The notes below the pieces were generated by a model that was not told where the DNA came from, did not search any database, and saw only the letters and a list, made by a program, of their open reading frames with translations. From positions 3,286,001-3,350,000 of the forward strand of contig CAVNZM010000003.1 of assembly GCA_963693365.1 (NCBI GenBank): a stretch of DNA of 64,000 nt. Direction: 5' to 3'. Both the position numbers and the translations under genes were made by a program. Origin of the DNA: Amoebidium appalachense. Taxonomy: Eukaryota > Ichthyosporea. This document shows positions 12,762 to 24,439 of this stretch, piece after piece (the stretch's first letter is position 1; every line of letters starts with the position of its first letter).

Positions 12762-13859
12762 AATGGCATCAAGGTCGAATGTAGGCCTAGACTGACCGGT
12801 AGCATTGACTGGGTGGCGTTTAGGCCGTTGTGGCTAGCTTACGCTGAGTGCAAGGGGTTTGCCGACTGTTACTTGGCACCCCCTTCCACCCAGGCGCGCA
12901 GGAAGCGTCGTTCATCCCCTGCGCCAGCTGGCAACGTGTCTGCCAGTCCCGAGGCTGTTGTGGAGGCCACGCCCCTGCGCGGCGGCCAGCAACAGCATGT
13001 TGACCGTGATTCCGGCATCCCTGATGACGGCCTTAGTGTCAACACCGACCCCTCCCGTGTTGAGGAGAATACCCGTGCGGCGCCCCGCCCCGCCCTGCGC
13101 CAGCCCCAGTACAGCTCGGACTCGGCCGATGATGGCAGCGATGGTGAGCGTGCCAGCATGAGTGCGTCGCGCGCCCGGCGCCTCGAAGGCAAAGCCAAGT
13201 ACGAACTGATGGCTGCTGCTGATGACACCCTCCGCCCCCAGATTCAGTACTGTGCGTCTGCCTGTGCCATGTGGACCGCGCTCAAGACCACCTACAGTGT
13301 GCTGACCCCTGATGCTCGTGCTATGATGCACAACGCTAGGTGGGCGCAGCTGGCTGCCGAACCCAAGGACACCATTGCAGCGATCTTTGCCAAGGTGTTC
13401 AACCTGCAGCATCAGCTGACGGCAGCCGGCATCCCCGAGTCGGAGGAGCAAGTGCGGCTGAAGATTTTGGACATGATCCCTAACCGTCTGCGCACTGCCA
13501 AGGAGGTGCTGAGCACGGAGCGTGTGCCCCGGTCACTCGATGAGATGAAGCACATGCTGCTGACCCAGGAGATCAATCTGCAACGGCAAGGTGTGCAGCC
13601 CAGCCTGAGGCAGCCGCCTCCGCGCCGTGACCCGCCTACCGCCGCGTTGGCTGCTGCTGCCACCTGTCACACCACCACTCCGGCCAAGGATGATCCAAGC
13701 AAGCGTGGCGGTCGCGGCGGCCGTGGCGGCAAAGGCGGCAAAGGCGGCCGGCGTGGCGCAGGCAACCCTGGTGCTGCTCTGGACCGTGCCTACTGCATGA
13801 AGAACGGTCTCTGCTTCAAGTGCAAGAAGCCTGGCCACCAGCAGACCGAGTGCCTGTAA
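12762..13859 (+). pseudogene. copia gag (UBN2-type capsid plus zinc knuckle)
   Basis: Encodes a structural Gag of the copia type. The middle part fits the UBN2 gag family (segments such as MWTALKTTYSVLTPDARAMM and RLKILDMIPNRLRTAKEVL). A Gly/Arg/Lys-rich linker follows, then a CX2CX4HX4C zinc knuckle, CFKCKKPGHQQTEC, just before the stop. The ATG at 12762 starts in a different frame and stops after 10 codons; the main frame is open across the region, so an early 1-nt shift seems to have separated the start from the body. Confidence 0.85.
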
Positions 13860-14139
13860 CTTAGAGGTTTCTCTGTTAGACTTTATTATATGCTGACTTA
13901 CATTGACTGGCCCGCCGGGACCATTATATACTTGTGGTCTGGCTCACTGGAATGTTACATACTATTCCCGATTGGTCTACCCGCCGCTATGGATCTAGTC
14001 GCTACTAATCAAAACACTCCAATAGAATCTTCTAGACTCCTCTAGATCTATCCTGATCTATCGTGAACCTATCCACCAGTTTATCCCGAATATCTCGAAT
14101 ATTCCCGATCACTAGTGCTACGCTAACGCAGGGTATACC

Positions 14140-15025
14140 GGATGGCTATCCTGTTCGACATGCCCGACCATGCTGGAGACAATGCGTGCGAACCTGGCAG
14201 CTGCGGAGGCCCTCGCTGGCGACATTGGTGACGCTTTTGGCATGGTGGCTTCGGCCTACATGTGCACATGTGGGCGGCGGCCCGCCTGCCGTTGGGCTGG
14301 ACGACAAGTGGACCTGGGATGGCACAGCCTCCCACCACATGAAGTGCCACAAAGATGACTTCACCACCCTTGTGCCCCTCAACCCTGCAGGCACCGTGAA
14401 AGTAGGTGGTGGCACCGTGCCTGCGGAGGGCCGTGGCACTGTGCAGGTGACTGCATGGCACAGGGGTGTGGCTGCGCGCATCACGCTGGATGCCCTGTAC
14501 GTGCCTGCACTGGGTGCGCGCCTGTTTTCGGCACCCACTGCTGCACAGGCTAGGTGCAGCTCGTTGGTGGCAGCTGACCGTGTCACCGTCTTCAAGACTG
14601 ACGGCCGTGTCTACTTTGAGTGTGCCCGCGACCCTGCGGCCAACCTCTACATGTGCCCCTTCACAGCACCTGGCAAGGAGCTGCCCATAGATGCCCAGGC
14701 CCTGATGGCCACACTGGAGGGTGCTACCCCGTGTGTGCTGGCCGAGGGCACCACCATGGTGTGCAAGATCATCACCCCATCACCTGGCTTTGAGGTGGGT
14801 ACAGCTGCACCGGCGCCTGCACCCTCCGCCCCTGCCCCTGGTGTTTGGACCCCCCACCCACCCTGCCAAGGACCCCCCCTGTTGACGAATTTGCCGACTT
14901 ACCGGATCTGGGAGTCTCTGATGACGAATTTTCCGAGGGTGAGGAGGAGGCATCCGATGGGGAGGAGGTTTGGGCCCGGGTGTAGGAGGAGTGCAGGCCC
15001 CTGGCTGCTGTGCGCGCACCGGTGA
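14140..15025 (+). pseudogene. copia pol, protease portion (frameshifted)
   Basis: The frame includes WTWDGTASHHMKCHKDDF, which sits where copia proteases have a D-S/T-G-A active site, followed by the usual beta-rich segment ending in LDALYVPALGARLFS. The active-site order here is D-G-T-A, unlike the family's D-S/T-G, so the site may be damaged. The frame ends in a stop and the integrase continues in another frame. Confidence 0.75.
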
Positions 15026-15980
15026 CAACACCACTGCGTGGCCCAGTGGCACCTGCTGCAGCAGGCACCGTGCCTGCACCAGCACCTGCCCCAGCCACCG
15101 ATGCCTGCACCGTGCCCGAGGCTGCCCCTACCCCCAGTGCTACCCCTGCTGACCCCACCACGGAGCCAGCAGTGCAGCACCCGTGGAGCCCCTTCAAGAA
15201 TGCGGCCAAGGCCAGCTACGAGACCTGGCACCAGCGCTATGGCCACATCGGCAAGACTGGCCTGCTGCAGCTGGCGCGCAGCGGCATGGTTAAGGGTCTG
15301 GAGCTCACCACCAGCCCCTCTGCCACCCCTGCCGTGTGTGGTGGGTGTGCCATCGGGAAGGCCAAGCAGCACCCCTTCCCTACCCAAGGCCGCCAGCGTG
15401 CAGACACAGTGCTTGGCATTGTGCACGTGCCACTGGATGTGGGTGGCCCCTACCAGCGGTCTGTGGACGGCTCCTACTTCGTGCTTGTGGCTGTGGATGA
15501 CAAGACCGGCATGATGTTTGTGTGGGTCCTGAAGGCACGCAGTGACGTGCCTGCCACCCTGGCTGCCTGGGGTTCTCGAAAATCCAATTCTTGATCACCA
15601 CCAAGATGGAGGGGCAGCACGGCCACAAGGTGCGCATCTACCGCACGGACGGCGCCGGCGAGTTCAAGTCGCGGGCCTTCCAACGTTTCTGCATCAGCAA
15701 GGGCATTGTGCATCAGATGGTGGTGGCCTATGAGCATGGCCAAAACGGTGTGGCTGCCGCGCTACATCTACACGGTGGTGGACAAGGCCCGGGCCATGAT
15801 GGCATCTGTGCCGGGCTTCCCCCAAAACCGCTGGCCCGAGACCGTCCGCACGGCGGTGCTGCTGATCAACATGACAAGGCCGTGTCTGGCAAGGCCGTGT
15901 CTGGCATGACACCCTGGCAGGCATTCTATAACCAGGTGCCTGATGTGTCCTACCTCCGTGCCTATGGCTGCCTGGCCTAA
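15026..15980 (+). pseudogene. copia pol, integrase portion (frameshifted)
   Basis: The gag-pre-integrase HHCC zinc motif is visible (YETWHQRYGHIGKTGLLQL, then CGGCAIGKAK). The catalytic core shows Asp in LVAVDDKTGMMF and Asp in YRTDGAGEF, but frame is lost near 15590 and again just after the QNG motif, where the catalytic Glu region is expected. A 15-bp tandem duplication of AAGGCCGTGTCTGGC near 15877-15906 adds to the decay. A stop in GCCTAA near 15978 separates it from the downstream linker. Confidence 0.85.
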
Positions 15981-16099
15981 CCCACCATCGCCAAGGAGCA
16001 GCGCGGCAACAAGCTGGCACCACGCGCCCAGTGGGGCATTCTGATTGGCTACGGGGAGGAGACCAAGGGCTACCGCATCCTGCTGGTCAACCCCAACGG

Positions 16100-16586
16100 C
16101 AGTTTCGGTTCAGTGGTCGTGAGGAGGAGTGTGCAGTTCAACGAGGGTGCCACCCTGGTGAAGGGCACGCCCACTGCCCTCAACCCGAGCATGGCCACCA
16201 GCCGGGCTGCACCTGGCCAGACCAGCACAGATGACCCATTTGTGCAGGAGGAGCACACAAGCACGGGTGAGGAGGCAGGCAGGGTCACCGACCCTGCCAG
16301 CACTGTGGCCACCACGGCCACAGACACCAGGAACGACTGCTGGGACAGCAGCGACAGCGAGAGCGAAAATGAGGTGCCAGCACAAGTGGGTGCTGGCATA
16401 CTCAAGCGCGTGCGTGTGGATTCGCCGCCCGCCAAATCTGCGCAGCTAGTGGCCAAGTGGGTGCATTTCACCGACAGCAACGTGCCCAGCCACCACCTGC
16501 CTAGGGTGACACGGAGTGGACACGTGTTCAGCACCCAGCAGTACCTGGGCAACGGCAAGGGCACCGTGATTGAGGCCAAGCCTTAG
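16100..16586 (+). pseudogene. copia pol, linker between integrase and RT
   Basis: Acidic, Ser/Thr-rich frame ending in TRSGHVFS, the usual sequence before the copia reverse transcriptase. It is cut off by TAG at about 16584, and the RT resumes in another frame. Confidence 0.6.
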
Positions 16587-16714
16587 GCGCTGGTCATGAC
16601 TGCAGCTGCATCTGCGCTGGTGCACGGCAAGCAGCCCCTGCAGCCTGCACTGCTGGTGTCGGAGGTGCCCATCCCCAACTCCTACAAGGAGGCCGTGGTC
16701 TCGACCATGCCACC

Positions 16715-18244
16715 ATGTGGAAGCAGGCATGTGATGCAGAGATGGAGAAGCGGCGCCACGGAACTTATTCGCTGGTGCCGCTGCCCGAGGGCCGCCGTCC
16801 AATCAAAAATCGCTGGGTGTATGACGTCAAGCACAACGACGACAATGAGGTGACCAAGTTCCGGGCCAGACTGGTGGCCAAGGGGTTCAGCCAACGTCCT
16901 GGTGTGGACTTCACCGACACCTTTGCCCCCACAGCCAGCCCGACCACCACCAGGTATTTGATCGCCACTGCCGCAGCCCAGGGCCGGCACCTTAGCCAGT
17001 ATGATGTAGACAGTGCATTCCTCAATGCTGAGCTCAGCGAGGAAATCTACATGGCTCAGCCCGAGGGGTATGTGGTGCCCGGCCAGGAGCACCATGTCTG
17101 CAGGCTGCACAAGGCCATCTACGGGCTGCGCCAGGCTGCACGTGCGTGGGGCGACACCTTCACAGCCGGCCTGGCCCAGCTGGGCTTCAAGCAGGCTGCA
17201 GCAGACCCCTGCCTGTATCTGCGCGGCAAGGGCAAGCACCTGGAGCTGCTGGTGATCCACATCGACGACATGGTGGCCAGCACAACCAGCATGCAGGCAG
17301 CCACGAGACTGGCCAAGCAGCTGGGTACCATCTTTTCCATCAAGGAGATGCCTCTGGCCGACTGCTTCCTAGGGGTGCAGATTGTGATCTGCAGGGAGCT
17401 CGGCACCATCAAGATCCACCAGGCTGCCTACACTGCACGTGTGTTGAAGAAGTACAGCTGCCGCATGGCTGACAGCAGGGCTGTGGACACACCCATGACC
17501 CTCGACAAACTGAGCAAGGCCCAGACGTGCCCTGCCACCCCCGAGGAGATCAGCGCCATGGCTCCATATGTGGAGCTGTACCAGGGCATCGTGGGCAGCG
17601 TGATGTACCTGGCCAGCTGGACCCGGCCAGATATTGCTCAGGCCGTAGGGGTGCTTGCCAGGTGTAACCAGAACCCCGGCCAGGCCCACCTGACTGCTGC
17701 AAAGCGCGTGTTGCGCTACCTCAAGGGGACTGCCAGCCACGGCATCACCTACCAGCGCGTCAGGATGCCGGGCCATGTGATGGCTATGTGGATGCTGATT
17801 GGGCAGGCAACCCAGACAACCGCCGGTCCACCTCCGGCTTCGTGTTTCTGGCCAGCAACGGGGCCATCAGCTGGTGCTCCAAGGTGCAGACCGTGGTGGC
17901 AGACAGCACCGCGGAGGCCGAGTATGTGAGTGCGGCCCGTGCCTTAAGGAGGCCCTGTGGTTTCGCAAACTGCAGCGCGACTTTGGCTTCAGCACCGCTG
18001 AGGCCATGGTGCTGTACGAGGACAACATGGCATGTATCCACATTGCCAAGGACCCCGTGGACTTCTCCCGCACCAAGCACATGGACATCAAGTGGCACAG
18101 CTGGTGCGCCGCCACGTCAAGCCGGCCGACATTGTGCTGGTCTACGTGCCGACCAATCAGCAGGCGGCTGATGCGCTGACCAAGGCCCTGCCCCGTGCTG
18201 CCCTCGAGAGCTGCAAGAAGACTATGGGCATGGACAGCAAGTGA
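16715..18244 (+). pseudogene. copia pol, reverse transcriptase and RNase H
   Basis: RVT_2 reverse transcriptase: RWVYDVKHN, KARLVAKGF-like RARLVAKGFSQ, FAPTASPTTTRYLIA, DVDSAFLNAEL, KAIYGLRQAARAW and the catalytic HIDDM (commonly YVDDM), then TRPDIAQAVGVL. RNase H follows in a shifted frame (DADWAGNPDNRRSTSGF, ISWCSKVQTVVADSTAEAEY) and shifts again before DNMACIHIAKDP and before PADIVLVYVPTNQQAADALT. The last frame ends at TGA 18242-18244, 138 bp before the right LTR. Confidence 0.9.
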
Positions 18245-18382
18245 TCATCGTGTGATGTGGAGGCAGGAGTGTGCTAATTTATTACTGCAGGCAGCCGGTG
18301 CCTGGGTTGAGGGGTGCGACCAGCAACGCTGCGATATGATTGGCTGATTTGTAGATTAGGTGCTATTGTGTTGTAAGGGGTG

Positions 18383-18935
18383 TGTTGGAATATACAACAC
18401 CAATATCACTATTATTATTACTAAGTATATTCTACTAGTGCTAGTTCGTTGTCTATCTGCTTATTTAGCGAGTGTGATTATGCGCTCCGCCATCCGATCT
18501 TGTGGTGAGCAGTTACGTAATAGCTGGATGGCTCACTGACGTTTGATTGGCTCGGAGCGCACCACCTGCAGTCCCGTCTGGATGGGACTAGGGCTCGGTT
18601 AGCTGTGTGCTCTACCCGATGTATTTTCCCGAGAGCACAATTGAGCACAACCGTGTTGTGCTCCCCCGCGGAGTATATAAACTCCGCCACAAATCCATAA
18701 TAAACCGGGAGTTATATTGATGACTGACTGTTACACAGACTCTCCAGCACCGTGTGAACACTGGTGGGATACTTGGTTGATAGTGCATGCAGCCCGATTA
18801 AGTACACACTTAGTAGGTAGTATATTGCACCCATATAGAGACTGATCACCTCCGTGTGTGTGTGCAACGACTATACTACACTCTACTTGTGTTAAGTGCA
18901 GACTCTGCTTTGTATGGGAAGGTAGTTTTCTCTCA
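18383..18935 (+). repeat. Right LTR of the copia element
   Basis: 553 bp with the same ends as the left LTR, preceded by the purine-rich GTAAGGGGTG, the likely polypurine tract for plus-strand priming. It contains the matching TATATAAAC box. Confidence 0.93.
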
Positions 18936-19377
18936 CTGCTTACGGGGGGTAGGGGTGTATGATGGGGTAGAGGTTTGTGTATCTGCATGTTCATGTGTAT
19001 GTCGGGTGCTCATCGTTGGTCAAAGTTTGTGCACCTCAGTCGTATGCGTGTGTGGTACATGTGTGTGTGGTACATGCGTGTGCATTTAATATGTGAAAGT
19101 GTGTGTATGTGTGTGCGCGCGGTGGGGTGACTGGAGACGAATGCGAGAGGGGGGAGGGGGGGAGGGGGGACATGTACAAGGACCCCGAGGGGGGGGGAGG
19201 GGGTTAAGTGCCGCATACATATAGGATGAGTTTCAGGCCGGCGATCAAGGACTCCTGTTAGCCTCAAACGGTTAACGATTTGGCAATTTATGTGATTTAA
19301 ACCGCTGCTAAATAAAAGTACTATTATATGATCAGGTTATCAGATAATATAGTCACATGATGGCAGCGTATATCAGA

Positions 19378-19380
19378 CGT

Positions 19381-19428
<48 letters not shown>

Positions 19429-19933
19429 CCACCTAGTTCCCAGGTGTTGGGTCCTCCCCCCCCCCCCCCCCTCCTCCTCTGCGGACAGAGTCTCCCCACC
19501 TGCCCAACTTGGGGTGGGTTGGCCCCACCCTCTCCTAAAGTTACTACTACCCGCCTCCCCGTTTCAAACTCACGAATCCCTTTTTCAGTATTCAGTGAGT
19601 TTTTGTTTTCGGTTTGGGTCGGTACATTTAGGATGATAAGTCACTGAGCAGGCGTTGAATTGGTGTTAAATTTAACTTTCTGGTCACCCACCCAAGTTAT
19701 TCACAACCATACACGCACACACACACACGTCTCACACACGGTTTGGCAAAACACACGCACACACACACACCCACAGATTGACACACACACGCGCGCGCGC
19801 ACTTACACACCGACTCTCAAACACACACTATGCCAACTGACGTTACATGTACACACACACACACACATCCGCGCACACACAAACACACGTAGTACACGCC
19901 CATGCACACACACACCGTGGCACACCCATGCGG

Positions 19934-19967
<34 letters not shown>

Positions 19968-20120
19968 ACACACACATACACAGACACACAGACACACACA
20001 CACACACAGCAAGGACACACACGCACACACAGCAAGGACACACACACACACATCCTACACACACACGCGGAACATCCTACACATCCTGCACACGCATCCT
20101 ACACATCCTACACACACGCG
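19378..20120. repeat. GT/G tract and CA-rich array
   Basis: GT followed by more than 30 G at 19378-19428, a C run near 19456, then a divergent CA array with AAGGACACACAC and CATCCTACAC islets. It matches 34918-35690. Confidence 0.85.
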
Positions 20121-20413
20121 CGGAACGACCTCTGCTTGACGTTTTCCCGCGTGAGTCCGCCGGCCGCGTTTAATTGGGTGGACGAGCCGGAGGTTCTCGC
20201 GCTGGGGGTCAAAGTTGTTGATTTGGTGGGTGCGGAGACGCGGTAGCCCAAATTAGGCATTGAATTCGCGTTTCAGTCGGAGGGGGTCTTTGGTCGCCGT
20301 GGGGGGGTCTGGTTTGGTTTGCGGTTCGTCGTCCTCCCAGTTGCACGGGTACGTAAGCATGACGCAGCAGCTGTCTTTGGTGTTGGGACCGTGGGCATTG
20401 AGCTCCTGGCCCT

Positions 20414-20436
20414 GTGTGTGTGTGTGTGTGTGTGTG

Positions 20437-20478
<42 letters not shown>

Positions 20479-20487
20479 GGTGTGTAT

Positions 20488-20518
<31 letters not shown>

Positions 20519-20780
20519 GGGGAGTGTGTGTGTGTGTGGGGGGGGGGGGAGGTGGGGGGGAGGGGGGAGGGGGCAGGTTGGAGGTGTAAGGGGGAGGGGA
20601 AGGGGAATTAGAATGTGGTACAGAGCACGAAGCACACCTTCACAACAGGCGGAGGAAGAGGGGGGAAGGGGGAGAGGGGGAGAGGGGGAGGGGGTGGGGA
20701 AAGGTGGGGGGGAGGCGGGGAGGTGTGTGTGTGGGGAGGGAGAAGGCGGGATGGGGTGCCGGGGGGGGGGGGGGGGGGGG

Positions 20781-20855
<75 letters not shown>

Positions 20856-20870
20856 TGCATATTATTAAAT
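20414..20870. repeat. G tracts and GT arrays (SH2 pseudogene intron)
   Basis: Equivalent of 4245-4835, with longer G runs (20439-20477 and 20761-20818). Open frames here are repeat artefacts. Confidence 0.9.
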
Positions 20871-21688
20871 GTGCGAGTGCATGTTTCAAGGAAGGAAGGT
20901 GTATGTGTGTATGTGCGTGTGTGCGTGTGTGTGTGTGTGTATTGCTTGGGGGGAGGGGCGAGGAGGGGAGGTCAGTAGATTGCGGAAAGCGGTAAAAAAA
21001 GGGGGGGGGGGGGGGGAGAAGGGGAGGGAAGGTGGGAGTGTGTGTGCATGTTTGCGACGAAAAGAGGTGTGTACGTATGTGTGTATATAAGTGCACGTAC
21101 TTGAGGGTGTGTGTATGTGTACGCCTGTGTGTGTGCCCATGTTTGGGCAAATTGTGCCAGTGAGTGGGTGAGTTGAGTAAGTGAATGAGAGGGTGAGTGA
21201 CCGCGTGCGCGTGCGCGCGCGCATGTGTGCGTGTGTGCGCGCGGGTGTGCATATGTGTCCATGCATATGTGTACACGTGTGCATGTGTACTTAGGGATGA
21301 GGGGTGTGTGAGAGGGGGCAGGGGTGGTGTGCGCGCAGGCGTATTCGTGTGCACACTCGAGTTTACGTGTGTTTGTGTGGCTAGACGGATCCGTGTGAGT
21401 GCTGTTTCATTCATGCGGCAATCTATTTGCATGTGTGTGCTCATGCGTGAAGGGGTTTGGTACTGAGGCGTATGTACAGACACGTGCACCGCCTTGGATA
21501 TGTATACCAGCTCGTGTGGGAAGGTAGGAAGGACTAGGGGGGAGGGGGGGTGGTTAATAGAGAACGATGTACACATTCATAACGAACAACACAATGCAGA
21601 GTGCGAAGCACACATTAAAAGTATGTGGTGGTGGTGGTGGTGGTGGTGGTGGTGGTGTGTGTGTGTGTGTGTGGAGGAGGGGGGGGGG

Positions 21689-22069
21689 TTTGAATGCGGA
21701 ACACGGTACGAAGTACGCATACACGAAGGACACATGCAAAGGCAAACATTCAAGTATCATGATGCAACATCAGCCATGCGCACAGTATGCGTCATAAGCA
21801 GAGCCCATCCTCAGGGAGGGCCCAAGTCATCAATTGCGTCTGAGTTTCGACCCCTTAGCCCGCGTATATACGACTCTCCAACTCAGACAGCAGCATCAAC
21901 TGAACTTGGGTGGGTCAACCCGTCTTGATCAAAGACGAGCAGGGTTGCTTATGCAAGCAAGGTGAGCAAAACGGTGAATATGTGTGTGGAAACTAATGCA
22001 GTGCAGCGGAAAATGCATATGTGCTTACAGACGCACGACACAGAGCAACCATGCCCGGTTGCATGGAAG
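21689..22069 (+). repeat. Interspersed element of about 390 bp, copy A
   Basis: Begins TTTGAATGCGGAACAC right after a G run and ends GGTTGCATGGAAG. It is absent from the equivalent site in the left SH2 duplicate (between about 5490 and 5503), so it is an insertion. A near-identical copy is at 63419-63810. GAGTTTCGACCCC resembles a tRNA-type B box, so a SINE is possible but unproven. No coding frame was seen. Confidence 0.7.
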
Positions 22070-22215
22070 TAAAGCAGTCTCCACACAGTGGTCTGTCCTG
22101 AAAAACGGGGGGGGGGGGGGGGGGGGGGGGGATCAAGGTGGGAAAGAGATAAACACCGTTTGCAAATAGATAAGCTCAGGCACGAGCACATACACCAAAC
22201 ACACCAACCACGCAC

Positions 22216-22217
<2 letters not shown>

Positions 22218-22250
<33 letters not shown>

Positions 22251-22543
22251 CATGCACACACACACACCCACCCGCACACACACACACACACACACCACCG
22301 TCATACCTTTAAATACTGCACTAGCTGTGGAATAGTCAGAAACACATACACGCACGCACACACACACACACACACACACACCACCGTCATACCTTTAAAT
22401 ACTGGACAAGCTGTGGAATAGTCAGAAACACGTACACGCACGCACAAACACACACACACACACACACACATCACCGTCATACCTTTAAATATTGCACTAG
22501 CTGTGGAATAGTCAGAAACACGTACACGCACGCACACACACGC

Positions 22544-22586
<43 letters not shown>

Positions 22587-22660
22587 CACCAACCCACCCA
22601 CCCACACCCACACCCACCCACACACACACACACACACCACCCACACACACCCACACCCAC
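22218..22660. repeat. CA array with three exon-end units
   Basis: CA arrays separate three units at about 22289-22342, 22382-22431 and 22471-22522. On the minus strand each reads CTATTCCACAG, six codons (LVQYLK), then GTATGACGG. The units differ only at third codon positions within those six codons. Confidence 0.85.
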
Positions 22661-23136
22661 AGACACCACGGTCATACCTTAAAGAACAGTACTAGTTGTG
22701 GAATAGTCCGAAAGGAGCTTGACGGCTGTGTAACATAGTAGTATCCATCCTGTGTCTTTAAAACCAAGCAGTGGAAGTCACTGCATTAAGCGGTGACTGT
22801 GTGCCGCAATACATGGACAGGTCGCTGAGTATTGCCCCACCACAGATGCAGACTCTCGCACGAGAAACACGGCATCTTTGGGCCCTCTCCTCCCTGCATA
22901 CATGAATAGATGGAGAAAAAAATATGAGATGAACGTGCGAGGAGGACTACAGACGGCTGTTTGGGTTTCACTTATTATTTCGTCTGCTTCAGTAGCCATC
23001 TGTTAACCTAGTGACATATATCCCCCCTCCCCCCTTGTAACCCACCCCATGAGACTGTCTTATACACTCCGCCCTGCATGCACGGCAGTATCGTGAAGAT
23101 TGTCCTTGTGTGTTGTACGTGTCACTGCGTGGGAGT

Positions 23137-23560
<424 letters not shown>

Positions 23561-24439
23561 TGGGTGTATGTGCGCGCACGTGCTCACCAGTGTGCTGAGA
23601 GAATGCATAAGTTGGAGCACGGGTATGCATGCGTGTACACGGGTATGCATGCGTGTACATGCGTGCTCTAACGTGTGCTCATCCACGTGCGTGCTTACAC
23701 GCTTGTGTGACCGTACGTGTACCCTTCCATGGCATAGTACGCAGTACAAGTTTGTGCGAGCACGTGTGTTTCCAACACGTGCACCCATCATAAAACACAA
23801 GACGGAGGCCTAGGCAAACACACGCACGCACGCACCTATTCTTTTTGCCGTGGCCGCCAGTAGAGCCTCTGCTTGCTCTCTCGCTATCTGCCCGTGGAGC
23901 CACAGCTCGTGTCGAAGCTCCTTGTTACCCGCCATAGTGCCTACTGCCACGTGACACGTACTTTTCCCTTTCAGCGTACTATGCTTGTTCTCGAAATACT
24001 GGAAACATGAGCTGCCCAGCAGACTGTGATTTGTGCGTCAGCTACGCTTAATAATACCTCTGGTGAGCACAGCACTCGGCAGGCAGAAATAGAAAACTGG
24101 CTGACTAAATTTGTGAGTTTGAGTGTCTTAGAACATCAAATTATAGCTATGCACGGGTTCAGAAAAGTTGTAAGTTCAACACAGTCCTGCCCGGAAACCG
24201 CGTGCGTTTTTGCTCCGTGCGTGTTTGAGTGTAGGTCTAACTGCTCTGAGGAAGTGACAGAGCGCGCGTGTCGGGTGATGCAAGCCTTACACTACTTTTC
24301 CTTACACTACTTACTACCACACACTGATCAGCTCAGGCCGAACACCTTCACTTCAGCGCCACCCGGCGACTTACTATGCGTGTGCTGCTGTGCTGCTCGG
24401 ATTGAAGTTATTCATTCCATTTCGCACCCTGTCTGAGCG

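Larger units (their letters stand above)
12153..18935 (+). mobile_element. Ty1/copia LTR retrotransposon, full length but decayed
   Basis: LTRs at 12153-12725 and 18383-18935 begin TGTTGGAATATA and end TTTTCTCTCA (TG...CA). A 5-bp target-site duplication CTGCT lies at 12148-12152 and 18936-18940. Internal order is gag with a zinc knuckle, protease, integrase, reverse transcriptase, RNase H, which is diagnostic of the copia superfamily. Several frameshifts and stops interrupt both gag and pol, so this copy is not expected to be active on its own. The LTRs differ by roughly a dozen or more substitutions and several indels (about 3 percent by eye), so the insertion is not recent. The related block at about 34474 retains the empty site. 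Confidence 0.95.
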
